DNA of 64,000 nucleotides from Nonlabens dokdonensis DSW-6 (GCF_000332115.1 NC_020156.1:3039501-3103500); one strand, 5' to 3'; counted from the stretch's first letter, positions 23,614-32,337 are shown. Notes: generated by a model not told the origin, from the letters alone. Made by a program: numbers and translations.

Positions 23614-24192
23614 TTAAAATATTCTTACAATTCCAACTCCTAAATTCCAATTATCATAAGCATTGAATTTTAAATCATAACTCAGATTAAAAATGACTTC
23701 ATATTTGCTATTTATCTTGATATTTGGCTCCAAACCTAAACGCACTAAAGTAAACGTTTCTTCTTCGGCATATTCTATTCCTACACCTGCAATGATGCCT
23801 AACTGGTGAATAGGCTTGAAGGTTGTAGCAGCTACTAAAGAAATAGGATAAGAACGTTCTATAATAGCGCCTTCTTCAGCATTACGACTTAGGTCTTGTA
23901 CGACAAAATCTTCTATAATTATATCTGTATGAATTCCTATTGACCATTTTTTAGACAGACTGCGATTATAACTCATCATCCAAGATGGTAAAGCCAGCCA
24001 TTTTGTTTTCTCATTTTGGATACCTTGGCTAATGTGCGCGTGACCTACCAAAATACTAAAACTGTTTTTATGATGTTCTGTGTGGCTCACAGCTTGTTGG
24101 TTTTGTGCGGCAATTGTTTGCGAGAGTAATCCGAACAAAAAACAAAAAATAAAAGCAATTTTATTTTTTTTAAATTTTTTCTTATGGTTCAT
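23614..24192 (-). CDS. Exported beta-barrel-like protein
   Basis: This encodes 192 residues with a basic N-terminus (MNHKKKFKKNKIAF) and a signal peptide cleaved near IAAQ. The remainder alternates aromatic and glycine-containing strands and ends in VGIVRIF, as in small outer-membrane barrels. No specific family is recognised. It is the last of five minus-strand genes (27527 to 23614) that share one cassette; its start overlaps the preceding gene by 11 bp. Confidence 0.6.
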   Translation of the reverse strand: MNHKKKFKKNKIAFIFCFLFGLLSQTIAAQNQQAVSHTEHHKNSFSILVGHAHISQGIQNEKTKWLALPSWMMSYNRSLSKKWSIGIHTDIIIEDFVVQDLSRNAEEGAIIERSYPISLVAATTFKPIHQLGIIAGVGIEYAEEETFTLVRLGLEPNIKINSKYEVIFNLSYDLKFNAYDNWNLGVGIVRIF

Positions 24193-24568
24193 AATTTTTA
24201 TCTATTACAGTGTGTACCCATTCAATAGCTAAACTCAATGTATCAAAAACTCCATACGGTTTATTGTAAAATTTTCTTTCAAACTCAGCATTAGAGCGCA
24301 TTTTTTGGGTCTTAGGTACTATTGCTATGGCTACCAAGTTTAGTATCTTTTCAGTTTCAGGATATATAAGAGGATTAACGGCATATGAATTTACACGGTT
24401 AGAGATATATACCATATCCTTACCTTTAAAATGCTTTTGAATAATATCGTTTAATTCTTCCTCGTGTGGCATATTTACCAAAACACCTTCCTTAATTTGT
24501 ATAATCAAAAATTGGTCAAAAATAAAAATGTCAGATTCTTTTAGATTATAATGATGAAACATTTCCAA
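24182..24568 (-). CDS. Hypothetical STAS-like small protein
   Basis: This encodes 128 residues. The order of predicted strands and helices (FIFDQFLIIQIKEG, then an amphipathic helix, KDMVYISNRV, a helix, LNLVAIAIVPK) recalls small SpoIIAA/STAS-type proteins in flavobacteria. The kinship is tentative. It overlaps the downstream gene by 11 bp and follows the PsiE-like gene by 20 bp. Confidence 0.5.
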   Translation of the reverse strand: MEMFHHYNLKESDIFIFDQFLIIQIKEGVLVNMPHEEELNDIIQKHFKGKDMVYISNRVNSYAVNPLIYPETEKILNLVAIAIVPKTQKMRSNAEFERKFYNKPYGVFDTLSLAIEWVHTVIDKNYEP

Positions 24569-24588
24569 ATAGCTGATTTTAATGGTAC

Positions 24589-25038
24589 TTATTTTCTAGT
24601 TTGAGTTTTTTCCGATGACTTTCTTATAAGATAATAACTTCCTGAAAGCCCTATTAAAAGTATGCCCAAGCCAAGATAATAAAGTGGTTCTTTATCTAAT
24701 TTTAAATCAATGATATGTCTTGATAATCCTATGATAGCTACCAGAATTACGACTTCGGCATGGACAACATTTTTTTCCAAATAAATCTTCATTGTTTGAA
24801 GAAGTTCAATACCAATTAGCACAAGCATAAAACCACCAAAAATAGTGTGTAGCGAGAGTAAAATGTTCTGTTCTAATGTAACTGTTTGTGAGATACTATC
24901 TACGATACCGTTATATAGAAGCCATAGGAAAACAACAATGCTATAAAGTACTACAGCGAGTAAAGCGGTAAGTAAAACGATAATAAGAAAACGTTCTATT
25001 TTAACAACTATGTTCAATATTTTTTTATTCTGACTCAT
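24589..25038 (-). CDS. PsiE-family membrane protein
   Basis: This encodes 149 residues with four predicted transmembrane helices (about 13-38, 57-80, 91-108, 117-137). The stretch VVHAEVVILVAIIGLSRHII matches the conserved loop and helix of the phosphate-starvation-inducible PsiE family. The molecular function of PsiE is not known. The gene overlaps the upstream amidohydrolase gene by 14 bp, so it is part of the same operon. Confidence 0.75.
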   Translation of the reverse strand: MSQNKKILNIVVKIERFLIIVLLTALLAVVLYSIVVFLWLLYNGIVDSISQTVTLEQNILLSLHTIFGGFMLVLIGIELLQTMKIYLEKNVVHAEVVILVAIIGLSRHIIDLKLDKEPLYYLGLGILLIGLSGSYYLIRKSSEKTQTRK

Positions 25039-26734
25039 AAACTATCTTTCCTTCTTTTATAGTATTTAAAACTTTGATGTCTTTTATGGCTTCAGTATCT
25101 ACTTTTAAAGGGTTAGCATCCAGAATTACAAAATCTGCTATTTTACCTTCGGTTAGTGTTCCTTTTTTGTTATCTTCCCAATGCTGATATGCACTCCAAT
25201 CTGTAATACATTTCATTGCTTCATAAGGTGTTAATCGCTCATCTGCACCAATTGATTTTCCGCTTCGTGATGTTCTACTTACCGCTGTCCAAACCATACG
25301 CATTAGGTTTGGTAATGCTACTGGTGCATCTGTATGAATAGTAAGTTTTAGGCCTTTATCTAACGCTGTACGTGTTGGACTAATTTTTTGCCCTAGTTCT
25401 TCTCCTATTAATTGCTCGTGCCAATCTCCCCAATAAAATGTATGTAATGGAAACAGCGAGACAATAACATTCAATTGTTTAAGCGAATCCAATTGGTCAG
25501 GTCGTATATATTGTCCGTGGATAAGTACGTTACGTAAGTCTTTTTTTCCTAATTCTTTTTCGGCAGCTTGCAAACCTTTAATCATTTGGTCAGCAGCAGC
25601 ATCGCCATTGGCATGGGTTAATATCTGCCAATTGTTTTTATATGCCATTTTATAAACATCAGCAACGTCGTTATCATCTGGTATGGCTGGATAACCTTTG
25701 TAATCTCTTGGTGCGCCATCTGGCGGCAGTAGATAGGGCTCTGTTCGCCAAGCAGTTCTTCCTTGCGGCGAACCATCGAGTGTCATTTTTATACCACCAA
25801 TTCTGTAATGACCATTGTACTCTTTTGAATTCCACTTTGTATCCATATATTTTGCCGATGGATAGTCCATGTAAGATACCACATCAATATCAAACATTCC
25901 TTTATCTGCAAATGCAGCCATAATTTCATGCTGTTGCATTGCTTTGCCTTCTTGAATAGTGGTATATCCATAACTTTTGGCCATTTCTAAGCCTGCTTGC
26001 ATTTGTTTGGCTAAATTTTCTGGTTTAGATGCAGTTACTGCTTTTGCCATATAGGGAATAGCAGCTAGTTCTTCTAAAACACCATTAGGTTCTTTACTGT
26101 TGGGCATCCTTCTGATAATTCCGCCTTCTGGGTCTGGTGTTTCTGAATTAATCCCAACCATTTCCAAGCCTTTAGAGTTCATTACGCAAAAATGAGCTGA
26201 AATATGCATAATCATAATAGGATGCTCTGTTGAAACTTTATCCAAATCTTCCTTTGTAGGAAAACGTTTTTCTTCAAGCTGTGAATCATCAAATCCGAGA
26301 CCGAAAATCCAACCTGTAAGTTCAATGTTTTCTGGTGTAGCCCAAGTTTTTAATGTACTTATAATATCATCAATGTTTTTAACTTGCGCATCTGGTGGCG
26401 GTAATAAGTTAGCGCCAGATGCTTGCGGACCGAATCCAAAAAAGTGAGCGTGACCATCAATAAGGCCTGGAAAAAGTGCTTTTCCTTTTAAATTTATAAC
26501 CGTCGTACTATCGCCTTCAAGTTCTAAAACTTCTTCTTTGGTTCCGATTTTTTGTATTATACCATTTTTTTCAGCTATCGCTTCTACGTATGCAGGTTCA
26601 TCGCCTTCCATAGTTATGATATCTCCATTTATATAGATTGTATTGGCTGCTTGTTCTGGTGTTGCCCTTTTAGTTGAATTGTTACAACTAAAAATGCAAA
26701 AAGGAAGACATAATATGATTAATTTTTTCATCAT
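25025..26734 (-). CDS. Amidohydrolase-3 (YtcJ-like) lipoprotein
   Basis: This encodes 569 residues. The signal peptide ends at IFSC, a lipobox. The amidohydrolase metal ligands are visible: LIDGHAHFFGFG (about 92-103), HISAHFCVMNSKG, LTHANGDAAADQM, VLIHGQYIRPDQL and the late Asp in LTIHTDAPVALP. The size and motifs fit the YtcJ/Amidohydro_3 group, metal-dependent hydrolases of amide bonds with unknown native substrates. It should act in the periplasm. It is the second gene of the five-gene cassette operon. Confidence 0.88.
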   Translation of the reverse strand: MMKKLIILCLPFCIFSCNNSTKRATPEQAANTIYINGDIITMEGDEPAYVEAIAEKNGIIQKIGTKEEVLELEGDSTTVINLKGKALFPGLIDGHAHFFGFGPQASGANLLPPPDAQVKNIDDIISTLKTWATPENIELTGWIFGLGFDDSQLEEKRFPTKEDLDKVSTEHPIMIMHISAHFCVMNSKGLEMVGINSETPDPEGGIIRRMPNSKEPNGVLEELAAIPYMAKAVTASKPENLAKQMQAGLEMAKSYGYTTIQEGKAMQQHEIMAAFADKGMFDIDVVSYMDYPSAKYMDTKWNSKEYNGHYRIGGIKMTLDGSPQGRTAWRTEPYLLPPDGAPRDYKGYPAIPDDNDVADVYKMAYKNNWQILTHANGDAAADQMIKGLQAAEKELGKKDLRNVLIHGQYIRPDQLDSLKQLNVIVSLFPLHTFYWGDWHEQLIGEELGQKISPTRTALDKGLKLTIHTDAPVALPNLMRMVWTAVSRTSRSGKSIGADERLTPYEAMKCITDWSAYQHWEDNKKGTLTEGKIADFVILDANPLKVDTEAIKDIKVLNTIKEGKIVYESE

Positions 26735-26753
26735 TTATTATAGATTTAGTTTA

Positions 26754-27527
26754 TTAAAGAAAGAATGTAGCTCCTAAACGAATCGTTGTTGCTTCGTTAG
26801 TGAAATTAGGGAAATACCCAATGTTTGCTTTTAGTTTGTTGGGAATTATCATATGGTTAAGATTAAACTCTCCAGACCAATTGTCATTCCATTCTCCATC
26901 GGTATTTAGGTAGGTTAAAATAGGGTTTACAAATAAAAACCACCTTTCGTTAAAGCTAATACTTACATTGGCTTGCACCAAAAAACCTGTGCTTGAAAAC
27001 TTAAATTCATCAGGAATAAGGTCGGTGGATGGCTCTGTGACGTGTACAACACTTAATCCTGGAAACATCAATATTTTTTTTGATAAAGCAAAACCATAGA
27101 CTGAACCTGCCGAAAGTACAAAACTACTTGTTCCAAGACCATCTTCAAATTTTCCTGTTGGTAGCGTTATATCTAAAAAAGGTGCGATAACATTAAACTT
27201 TTCAGCTGTCATTTCACGTTTTACTACTGCGAAATAGCGTAAGCGTACATCGCCTAATCCAAAAGCAGAAGTGGCATCATTGTGCAATATCGGTATTTCG
27301 GCAAGGATTAAGTTATTAGGATTGAATGTATATTGTATATTTCCTCTAAAGCCATAAAGATTTGTGCCATCCTTTAAAGAAGTATATTCAAACTGAGTAT
27401 TGACTTGTGTATAGAGATTTGTAGGGTTTGAGGCGTCAACTTCATTTTGTGAATTTGTAGCTTTATCTTGTGCAAAATTTGTTAAACAGTAAAAGCATAA
27501 GATAAAAGTTATATAGTTGTATTTCAT
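26754..27527 (-). CDS. Outer-membrane transporter-like beta-barrel protein
   Basis: This encodes 257 residues with a signal peptide ending NFAQ. The segment PFLDITLPTGKFEDGLGTSS is typical of the phenol-degradation MetA-like outer-membrane barrels, and the last strand ends TTIRLGATFFL. It probably forms a channel for small hydrophobic compounds or simply a structural barrel. It is the first gene of the cassette operon; its start codon is 86 bp from the cassette boundary AAC at 27613-27615. Confidence 0.7.
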   Translation of the reverse strand: MKYNYITFILCFYCLTNFAQDKATNSQNEVDASNPTNLYTQVNTQFEYTSLKDGTNLYGFRGNIQYTFNPNNLILAEIPILHNDATSAFGLGDVRLRYFAVVKREMTAEKFNVIAPFLDITLPTGKFEDGLGTSSFVLSAGSVYGFALSKKILMFPGLSVVHVTEPSTDLIPDEFKFSSTGFLVQANVSISFNERWFLFVNPILTYLNTDGEWNDNWSGEFNLNHMIIPNKLKANIGYFPNFTNEATTIRLGATFFL

Positions 27528-27612
27528 AAATTTTGATTGTTGCTAAGATTATAATTGCAAATATATTGAGATTATATTAATGTTATTACGAATGTTTGTT
27601 TAGCTTGCAGGT

Positions 27613-27656
27613 AACGGTAAGGCTATGATTCGTTTCACGCATCAACCCTTACCGTT
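27613..27656. repeat. Cassette recombination site, short form, copy 2
   Basis: A 44-bp hairpin with perfect 10-bp arms (AACGGTAAGG and its complement), identical to 12478-12521. It is the left end of the second 465-bp unit. Confidence 0.65.
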
Positions 27657-28080
27657 AATTCTTAGTTGATTGCTCTAAAGATATTACTTTGATCTAAATT
27701 ACTGTCTTCTCTTTGAAATGAATTATCGCTAGTGTTGTTAAATGTCAATCATTTGCCACTCGTCAATAAATGAAAATAAAACTTCATAAGGAATCTATGC
27801 CCTTTATACCTGAGTATAAGGGACGTTGATTTCTGTAAGATCATTCTGTAGCTGACATAATTTCAGAGTGTTAATGCGGATTTCTATTCTATTTACGCTA
27901 CCTTTTACAAGTTGTTTGTACGTTTTTACGTTCTGAAAACAAGAGTTTTCAACGATGCAATCGAAACAACTTGAAAGGCTAGCTACATCGTAATATCCAG
28001 CATAATACTGCTAAATTAAACCCAAGCTCAGAATAGAATCGATGAATTTCAATGTTGCGAAATCGTTGATTTTTTTCAAC
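27616..28080. repeat. 465-bp non-coding cassette, copy 2
   Basis: It matches 12481-12945 at 456 of 465 positions with no gaps. It is the unit nearest the recombinase, the position expected for the most recently inserted cassette of an integron. No open frame of note is present. Confidence 0.8.
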
Positions 28081-28186
28081 TAGTATATATGAGCAATTTA
28101 ATTAAAAACTATATACTAACCATACCGTTTTGGGCGTATATGAGAACTTTTTTGGTATTTTTTTTATATTGCGCTTTTAGGTGTAT
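28081..28186. promoter_or_regulatory. Candidate primary attachment site and recombinase promoter region
   Basis: This segment joins the last cassette AAC (28078-28080) to the recombinase start. It holds an inverted repeat TAGTATAT/ATATACTA (28081-28088 and 28111-28118) and the first of two direct copies of GTATATGAGAACTTTTT (28136-28152; the second, 28183-28199, covers the start codon). A role as attI-like site or autoregulatory operator is inference. Confidence 0.45.
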
Positions 28187-29017
28187 ATGAGAACTTTTTA
28201 CGAATTTCAACAATTGTTGACAATTAAACGCTATGCGAGTAATACCATAGAAACTTATATAGGTTTGCTTATTCCGTTTCATAAAACGATAGGAGTAGAC
28301 AAAGATCTAGGAATGTTGAGCGATTTTGAAATACTAGAATATTTTAAAAATATTGTTCTTAACAACAACTATGCAGCTGCTTCTCAAAAGCAGCTTTCTA
28401 GTGCCATAAGATTGTATTATAAAGAAATGTACAATCGTGAGGTAGATTTTTCTACTCTCGCCACACGACCAGTACAGCGAGCACTTCCTGTTATTCTTTC
28501 TAAGCAAGAGGTAAAACTCATTTTGAGTGTACTAAAGAATAAAAAACACATCGCGATGCTTACGACCATTTATGCCTTAGGTTTAAGAAGTAGCGAGCTT
28601 ATTCATCTTAAAATAGTTGATATAGATGGGCAGCGCAATCAAGTATTCATAAAAACTGCCAAAGGTAAAAAGGATCGTGTCGTCCCTTTTCCAGAAAAGC
28701 TCAAATTTCTACTGCGTGATTACATTAAGGAATACCGTCCTAAGGAATACCTTTTTGAGGGCAGCGGCGGCGGTCTTTATTCTACTGCAAGTCTACGAGC
28801 GGTTTTTAATAAGGCCAAAAAAGCAGCAGGCATCAAAAAATACGTAACGCTTCACGGCTTGCGTCATGCTTATGCGACTCATCTCATGGATGCTGGCACA
28901 GACGTGAGAATCATTAAAGAACTTTTAGGTCACAACGACATCAAGACCACGCTTATCTATACGCACGTGACTCAAATAACGCTGGAGAACCTTCCTAGTC
29001 CATTAGACTTACTGTAA
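28187..29017 (+). CDS. Tyrosine recombinase at the array end (IntI/Xer-like)
   Basis: I start at ATG 28187 (276 residues); a GTG two codons upstream is possible. The N-terminal SAM-like DNA-binding domain covers about 1-95. Counting from the GTG, the catalytic residues are Arg136 (GLRSSEL), Lys161-164 (TAKGKKDR), His225 and Arg228 (LHGLRHAYATH), His251 (LGHNDIKTT) and Tyr260 (LIYTHV). The C-terminus LPSPLDLL resembles the SPLD.L end of integron integrases. The extra ~20-residue domain that classical IntI has between the Lys and HxxR motifs is absent. It is divergent from the array, so it is the likely cassette recombinase, though a Xer-type protein of other function cannot be excluded. Confidence 0.85.
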   Translation: MRTFYEFQQLLTIKRYASNTIETYIGLLIPFHKTIGVDKDLGMLSDFEILEYFKNIVLNNNYAAASQKQLSSAIRLYYKEMYNREVDFSTLATRPVQRALPVILSKQEVKLILSVLKNKKHIAMLTTIYALGLRSSELIHLKIVDIDGQRNQVFIKTAKGKKDRVVPFPEKLKFLLRDYIKEYRPKEYLFEGSGGGLYSTASLRAVFNKAKKAAGIKKYVTLHGLRHAYATHLMDAGTDVRIIKELLGHNDIKTTLIYTHVTQITLENLPSPLDLL

Positions 29018-29042
29018 ATGTAGAACGATGTAAGTATTGCTA

Positions 29043-29060
29043 CCGCTTTCGCGAAAGCGG
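29043..29060. repeat. CGCTTTCGCGAAAGCG palindrome, copy 4
   Basis: A perfect 18-bp palindrome in the 63-bp gap between the convergent recombinase and DUF5686 genes. It could act as a terminator stem. Confidence 0.9.
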
Positions 29061-29080
29061 AACTAGTAAAAACCTCTTTT

Positions 29081-31576
29081 TTATATTCCAAAATTAATTC
29101 CTACCACAAAAGCACCATATTTTCTGCCACTGGTCATGCTATACACATAATCCACACGGAAAGGCCTGAACTTGCCAAAACCTATGTTATCGATTCCAGC
29201 GCTGGCCTCAAAATACGGCCTGCGGTCGGTAAACAAAGCTTTACCGCTCAAGATCAAATCATAATTGAGCTGATTCAAACCTGGGATTTTGCCCAGTACA
29301 AATCCTTTAAAATCGTGCTGCAAGTGAATTTGAGCATAATCACTATTAGTACTGTAATCGTAGTAATTCAATAAGCCAAAACCATAAGGATTTAACGCCT
29401 CTAATTTAAAACGCAAGCGGTTGCCATTAAAATGCTGGAAGTCTACAAACGAGATCTCCTCGCCATCTATAAATGTACCGGCATTCATCCAGTAACTACT
29501 GCGGCCTAGGTTGCCCATATCAAAGCTCTGATACAAATTTGCACTCAACTGGTGAAAGTTGTTACCACTCTCGCTACCGGCAAAACCACCTTCATATCGC
29601 AGTGCAATTGTAGGGTATTTCTCGTTGCGTATGTTGTACTTCTGGTCAGGATAACTCTGGTATTTCTGTCCTGGTCGTATGGTAATTCCTAAGCCTAGTT
29701 TAAGAACTTCATGCTCTGTAATAAAGGCATTTCTATTATTATCCAGTTCTACGGGATTATTACTGGTATAATCTACATCACTTTGAGTAAACCACACTTG
29801 GTCGGTCGTGTTGTTAAGTGGTTGCCTTCTCTCATAGTTTGCTCTGGCACTCAAATAAAAACCATTGGCCACTTCTTCATAATAGCTGGCGCCTACAAAA
29901 TCTACTTCATAAAATTTGGCAAAATTGCGTTCAAAGGCAAGACTAGAAATCGTGTTTTCTAAAGTACTTATAGGATTACCGTTGTTGATTTGTCTTGCTT
30001 CCGTTCCAGCGGCAAGAGAGATATTCCTTCTATTAGTTCTATTAAACCTATAATTTGCTCGTGCGGTGTAGCGCAGTCTATCGTCTGAGATTCCATAATT
30101 AATATCACTACTTATATACAGGCTGCGGTTGTAGTCGTCATCAAAACCTTTAGAGTAACTAAAACTGGTTCCCAGTACATAACCTTGCACGGTATTGAAT
30201 CCTTTAAAAGAGCCTAAATCGATCAAGCCATCGTAGCTGTAGCGCTCGTTTTTATTGCTATTTCTATACGTATAACCAGTAAGAAGTGAAGTCATTCTAA
30301 ACTTATTATTCACACGATCTACACTGTCTTTATATTTAGGATCGTTGCGCACTTTTGCAATACTGTCTTTAACGATATAATTTTTGCTTTCTTCTACCGT
30401 AAGCGGTACTGGACGTTTTTTATTCCAGTAAGTGGTATCTTTTTTATTGGCATCGAGTTCAAAACTCAAGACTTGTGGTCCGAAGCTGTCTTTATCAAAC
30501 TGCGGCGCAAAATCATAGTTGGTATAATTGGCAATAAACCTTCCATTTCCTTTAAAGCCCAAAAATGCAAATTCAAAATCGATACTCTGTGATCTTTTGA
30601 TCCAGTCGCCGCTGCTAGGCTCATAGGTAAAGTCTTGATTAAAAGTCAGTTTTTCAATCACTGGCACGTTAATGTTTTCACCTAGAGTAGTAAGCTCCAG
30701 ACCGTAAATAGTCCATTGATCTTCTACGATATAAATAATACCGTTAAAAGTATTATCCTTAGGACGTTTAGAAGTCACCTCTATCTTGTTGATCAAAAAT
30801 TGATTCTCGTCATAAAAAGCACCTAGTAATTTGTATTTGTAATAGCTAAAAGCATAGTCTGCAATAGGAGAGACGATGCGGTTGTTTAAATCGATGTTGT
30901 TGTTATAGAAATCAAAATTAGCACTCTCTGCACTGTTAACGCTAAAGCCGTTATCGTCTCCAGAAATTTTACTCGCAATAATATGTTCTTTAAAATCGTC
31001 TGGAGCGTCATAAGCGATTTTAGAAACCGTTTCTGACAGGTAAACTACACCACTGCGCGTTATGGAATCCAGCGATCCTTCCATATCGCCTATTTCTTCT
31101 CCCATAAACTTCTCCGGTACATCTTTCATGCGCCATAAACCACGGGAATAGAAGTCTGCTTTATAGCTAGAAAATTTCTTACGGTTTTTCTCTCTGTTTG
31201 CAATGGCTTCTCTTATCACACGATTTGCAGGATTCACTCCAGAATTTACTACGACTGTTTCTAGAGAGGCTACTTCTTCTTGCATGGTTACATCTAGAAC
31301 CTGACCGTCTTTTTTATAATCTACTACAATGGTTTGCGGCTGGTAACCTAAGGACTGAAAGACAATCTCATAATTTTTAAAACCATCTAATTTTAAGGAA
31401 TAACCGCCATCGATGTTTGTGGTGGTTCCTTTGTAGGTTCCTTTAATGTAAATAGAGGCAAATGCGATAGGTTCATCATTGGCATCAGTTAAAGTTCCAG
31501 TAAGTTGCGCTTGCGCAAAAACGGAGACTAACAAAGCTATAATAAATGTAACAGCAGTTTTAGTAATAAAATTCAT
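29081..31576 (-). CDS. Outer-membrane protein, CarboxypepD_reg-like plus DUF5686
   Basis: This encodes 831 residues. The signal peptide ends FAQA. A beta-sandwich of the carboxypeptidase-regulatory type follows (LTGTLTDANDEPIAFASIY, GTYKGTTTNIDGGYSL, about 24-110). The remainder is the large DUF5686 region, ending in an outer-membrane barrel (last strand YGAFVVGINFGI). Such proteins are common in Bacteroidota and may handle surface polysaccharide or act as TonB-independent barrels; no function is established. It lies just outside the array and belongs to the backbone. Confidence 0.85.
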   Translation of the reverse strand: MNFITKTAVTFIIALLVSVFAQAQLTGTLTDANDEPIAFASIYIKGTYKGTTTNIDGGYSLKLDGFKNYEIVFQSLGYQPQTIVVDYKKDGQVLDVTMQEEVASLETVVVNSGVNPANRVIREAIANREKNRKKFSSYKADFYSRGLWRMKDVPEKFMGEEIGDMEGSLDSITRSGVVYLSETVSKIAYDAPDDFKEHIIASKISGDDNGFSVNSAESANFDFYNNNIDLNNRIVSPIADYAFSYYKYKLLGAFYDENQFLINKIEVTSKRPKDNTFNGIIYIVEDQWTIYGLELTTLGENINVPVIEKLTFNQDFTYEPSSGDWIKRSQSIDFEFAFLGFKGNGRFIANYTNYDFAPQFDKDSFGPQVLSFELDANKKDTTYWNKKRPVPLTVEESKNYIVKDSIAKVRNDPKYKDSVDRVNNKFRMTSLLTGYTYRNSNKNERYSYDGLIDLGSFKGFNTVQGYVLGTSFSYSKGFDDDYNRSLYISSDINYGISDDRLRYTARANYRFNRTNRRNISLAAGTEARQINNGNPISTLENTISSLAFERNFAKFYEVDFVGASYYEEVANGFYLSARANYERRQPLNNTTDQVWFTQSDVDYTSNNPVELDNNRNAFITEHEVLKLGLGITIRPGQKYQSYPDQKYNIRNEKYPTIALRYEGGFAGSESGNNFHQLSANLYQSFDMGNLGRSSYWMNAGTFIDGEEISFVDFQHFNGNRLRFKLEALNPYGFGLLNYYDYSTNSDYAQIHLQHDFKGFVLGKIPGLNQLNYDLILSGKALFTDRRPYFEASAGIDNIGFGKFRPFRVDYVYSMTSGRKYGAFVVGINFGI

Positions 31577-31817
31577 TTGGGTTGGTTTTATAACGTTGCA
31601 AATTAATAAAGCCTTGCCAATTTATTGTGTTAACAAGCTTTATCTATTGTTAAGACGTGAAGGTATTAAAATAGTTGTCTGTAAAGCAGCCTTTTTTTCT
31701 TTAAGGTAGAGAAAAGGTGTAGTTCAAGTTCATGAACAACCGATTACTTCAACTATAGGAGAATCAAAGATCGTCAGTTCGAAAGAATAAAAAAATAAAA
31801 TGAAGTCAAATCATTAC

Positions 31818-32282
31818 CTAGGTGCGGAATTGTTTCTTCACCGCATCGAGCCTGCGTTTGTTATCGCGGTCTTTTAAAGTTTCTCTCTTGTCGTATAACT
31901 TTTTCCCTTTTGCAAGAGCGATATCTAATTTTGCCAATCCTTTTTTATTGACAAAAAGTTTTAATGGAATAATCGTGTTACCAGTATTTGCGACGGCTTT
32001 TTCTAACTTTTTAAGTTCCTTGCGGTTCAATAAAAGCTTGCGTTCTTGTTTCGGCTGGTGATTAAAATAGGTGGCATGAGAATATTCTTGAACCGTCATG
32101 TTAATAATAAACAGCTCATTATTTTGAAACTCACAAAAGCCTTCGGCAATACTCGCTTTTCCTAATCGTATGGCTTTAATTTCAGTTCCAGCCAGTACAA
32201 TTCCTGCCGTATACTTGTCCAGTATCTCGTATTCAAACCGCGCTTTGCGATTCTTGATCTCTATTTTGTTCTTAAATTCCAT
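31818..32282 (-). CDS. smpB: SsrA-binding protein SmpB
   Basis: I start this at MEFKNKIEIKNRKARFEYEI (154 residues), the usual SmpB size; the frame is open 22 codons further upstream but those lack family similarity. The OB-fold core is visible in YTAGIVLAGTEIKAIRLGKAS and the conserved tail in KGKKLYDKRETLKDRDNKR. SmpB carries tmRNA to stalled ribosomes for trans-translation. The tmRNA gene is not seen in this window. It is divergent from a DUF6503 gene 55 bp away. Confidence 0.95.
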   Translation of the reverse strand: MEFKNKIEIKNRKARFEYEILDKYTAGIVLAGTEIKAIRLGKASIAEGFCEFQNNELFIINMTVQEYSHATYFNHQPKQERKLLLNRKELKKLEKAVANTGNTIIPLKLFVNKKGLAKLDIALAKGKKLYDKRETLKDRDNKRRLDAVKKQFRT

Positions 32283-32337
32283 AAATACGGGACAAATATA
32301 CTTTAATAGGTTATGGAATCTCTTATATCTTTGTGAA

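Larger units (their letters stand above)
5892..28080. other. Integron-like gene-cassette array
   Basis: About twelve units, mostly single genes on the minus strand, are separated by imperfect palindromes that open with AAC and close with GTT. A tyrosine recombinase starts 107 bp beyond the right end and is transcribed away from the array, as intI is in integrons. A 465-bp non-coding unit occurs twice with both copies cut exactly at AAC. Two insertion-sequence families have landed on the same bases of several sites. The left limit is uncertain because IS110 remnants and decay obscure the sites left of 9.4 kb. Activity and classification as a true integron are inference. Confidence 0.7.

Noticed and set aside
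5892..28080. Reading the palindromes as ordinary terminators or REP elements
   Set aside because: They lack T-runs, are 44-230 bp long, carry consistent AAC and GTT ends with uneven spacers, and two IS families and a duplicated unit break exactly at those ends.
28181..28186. GTG start for the recombinase
   Set aside because: An ATG two codons later begins a normal N-terminus and has AGG a few bases upstream; the GTG is possible but adds only two residues.
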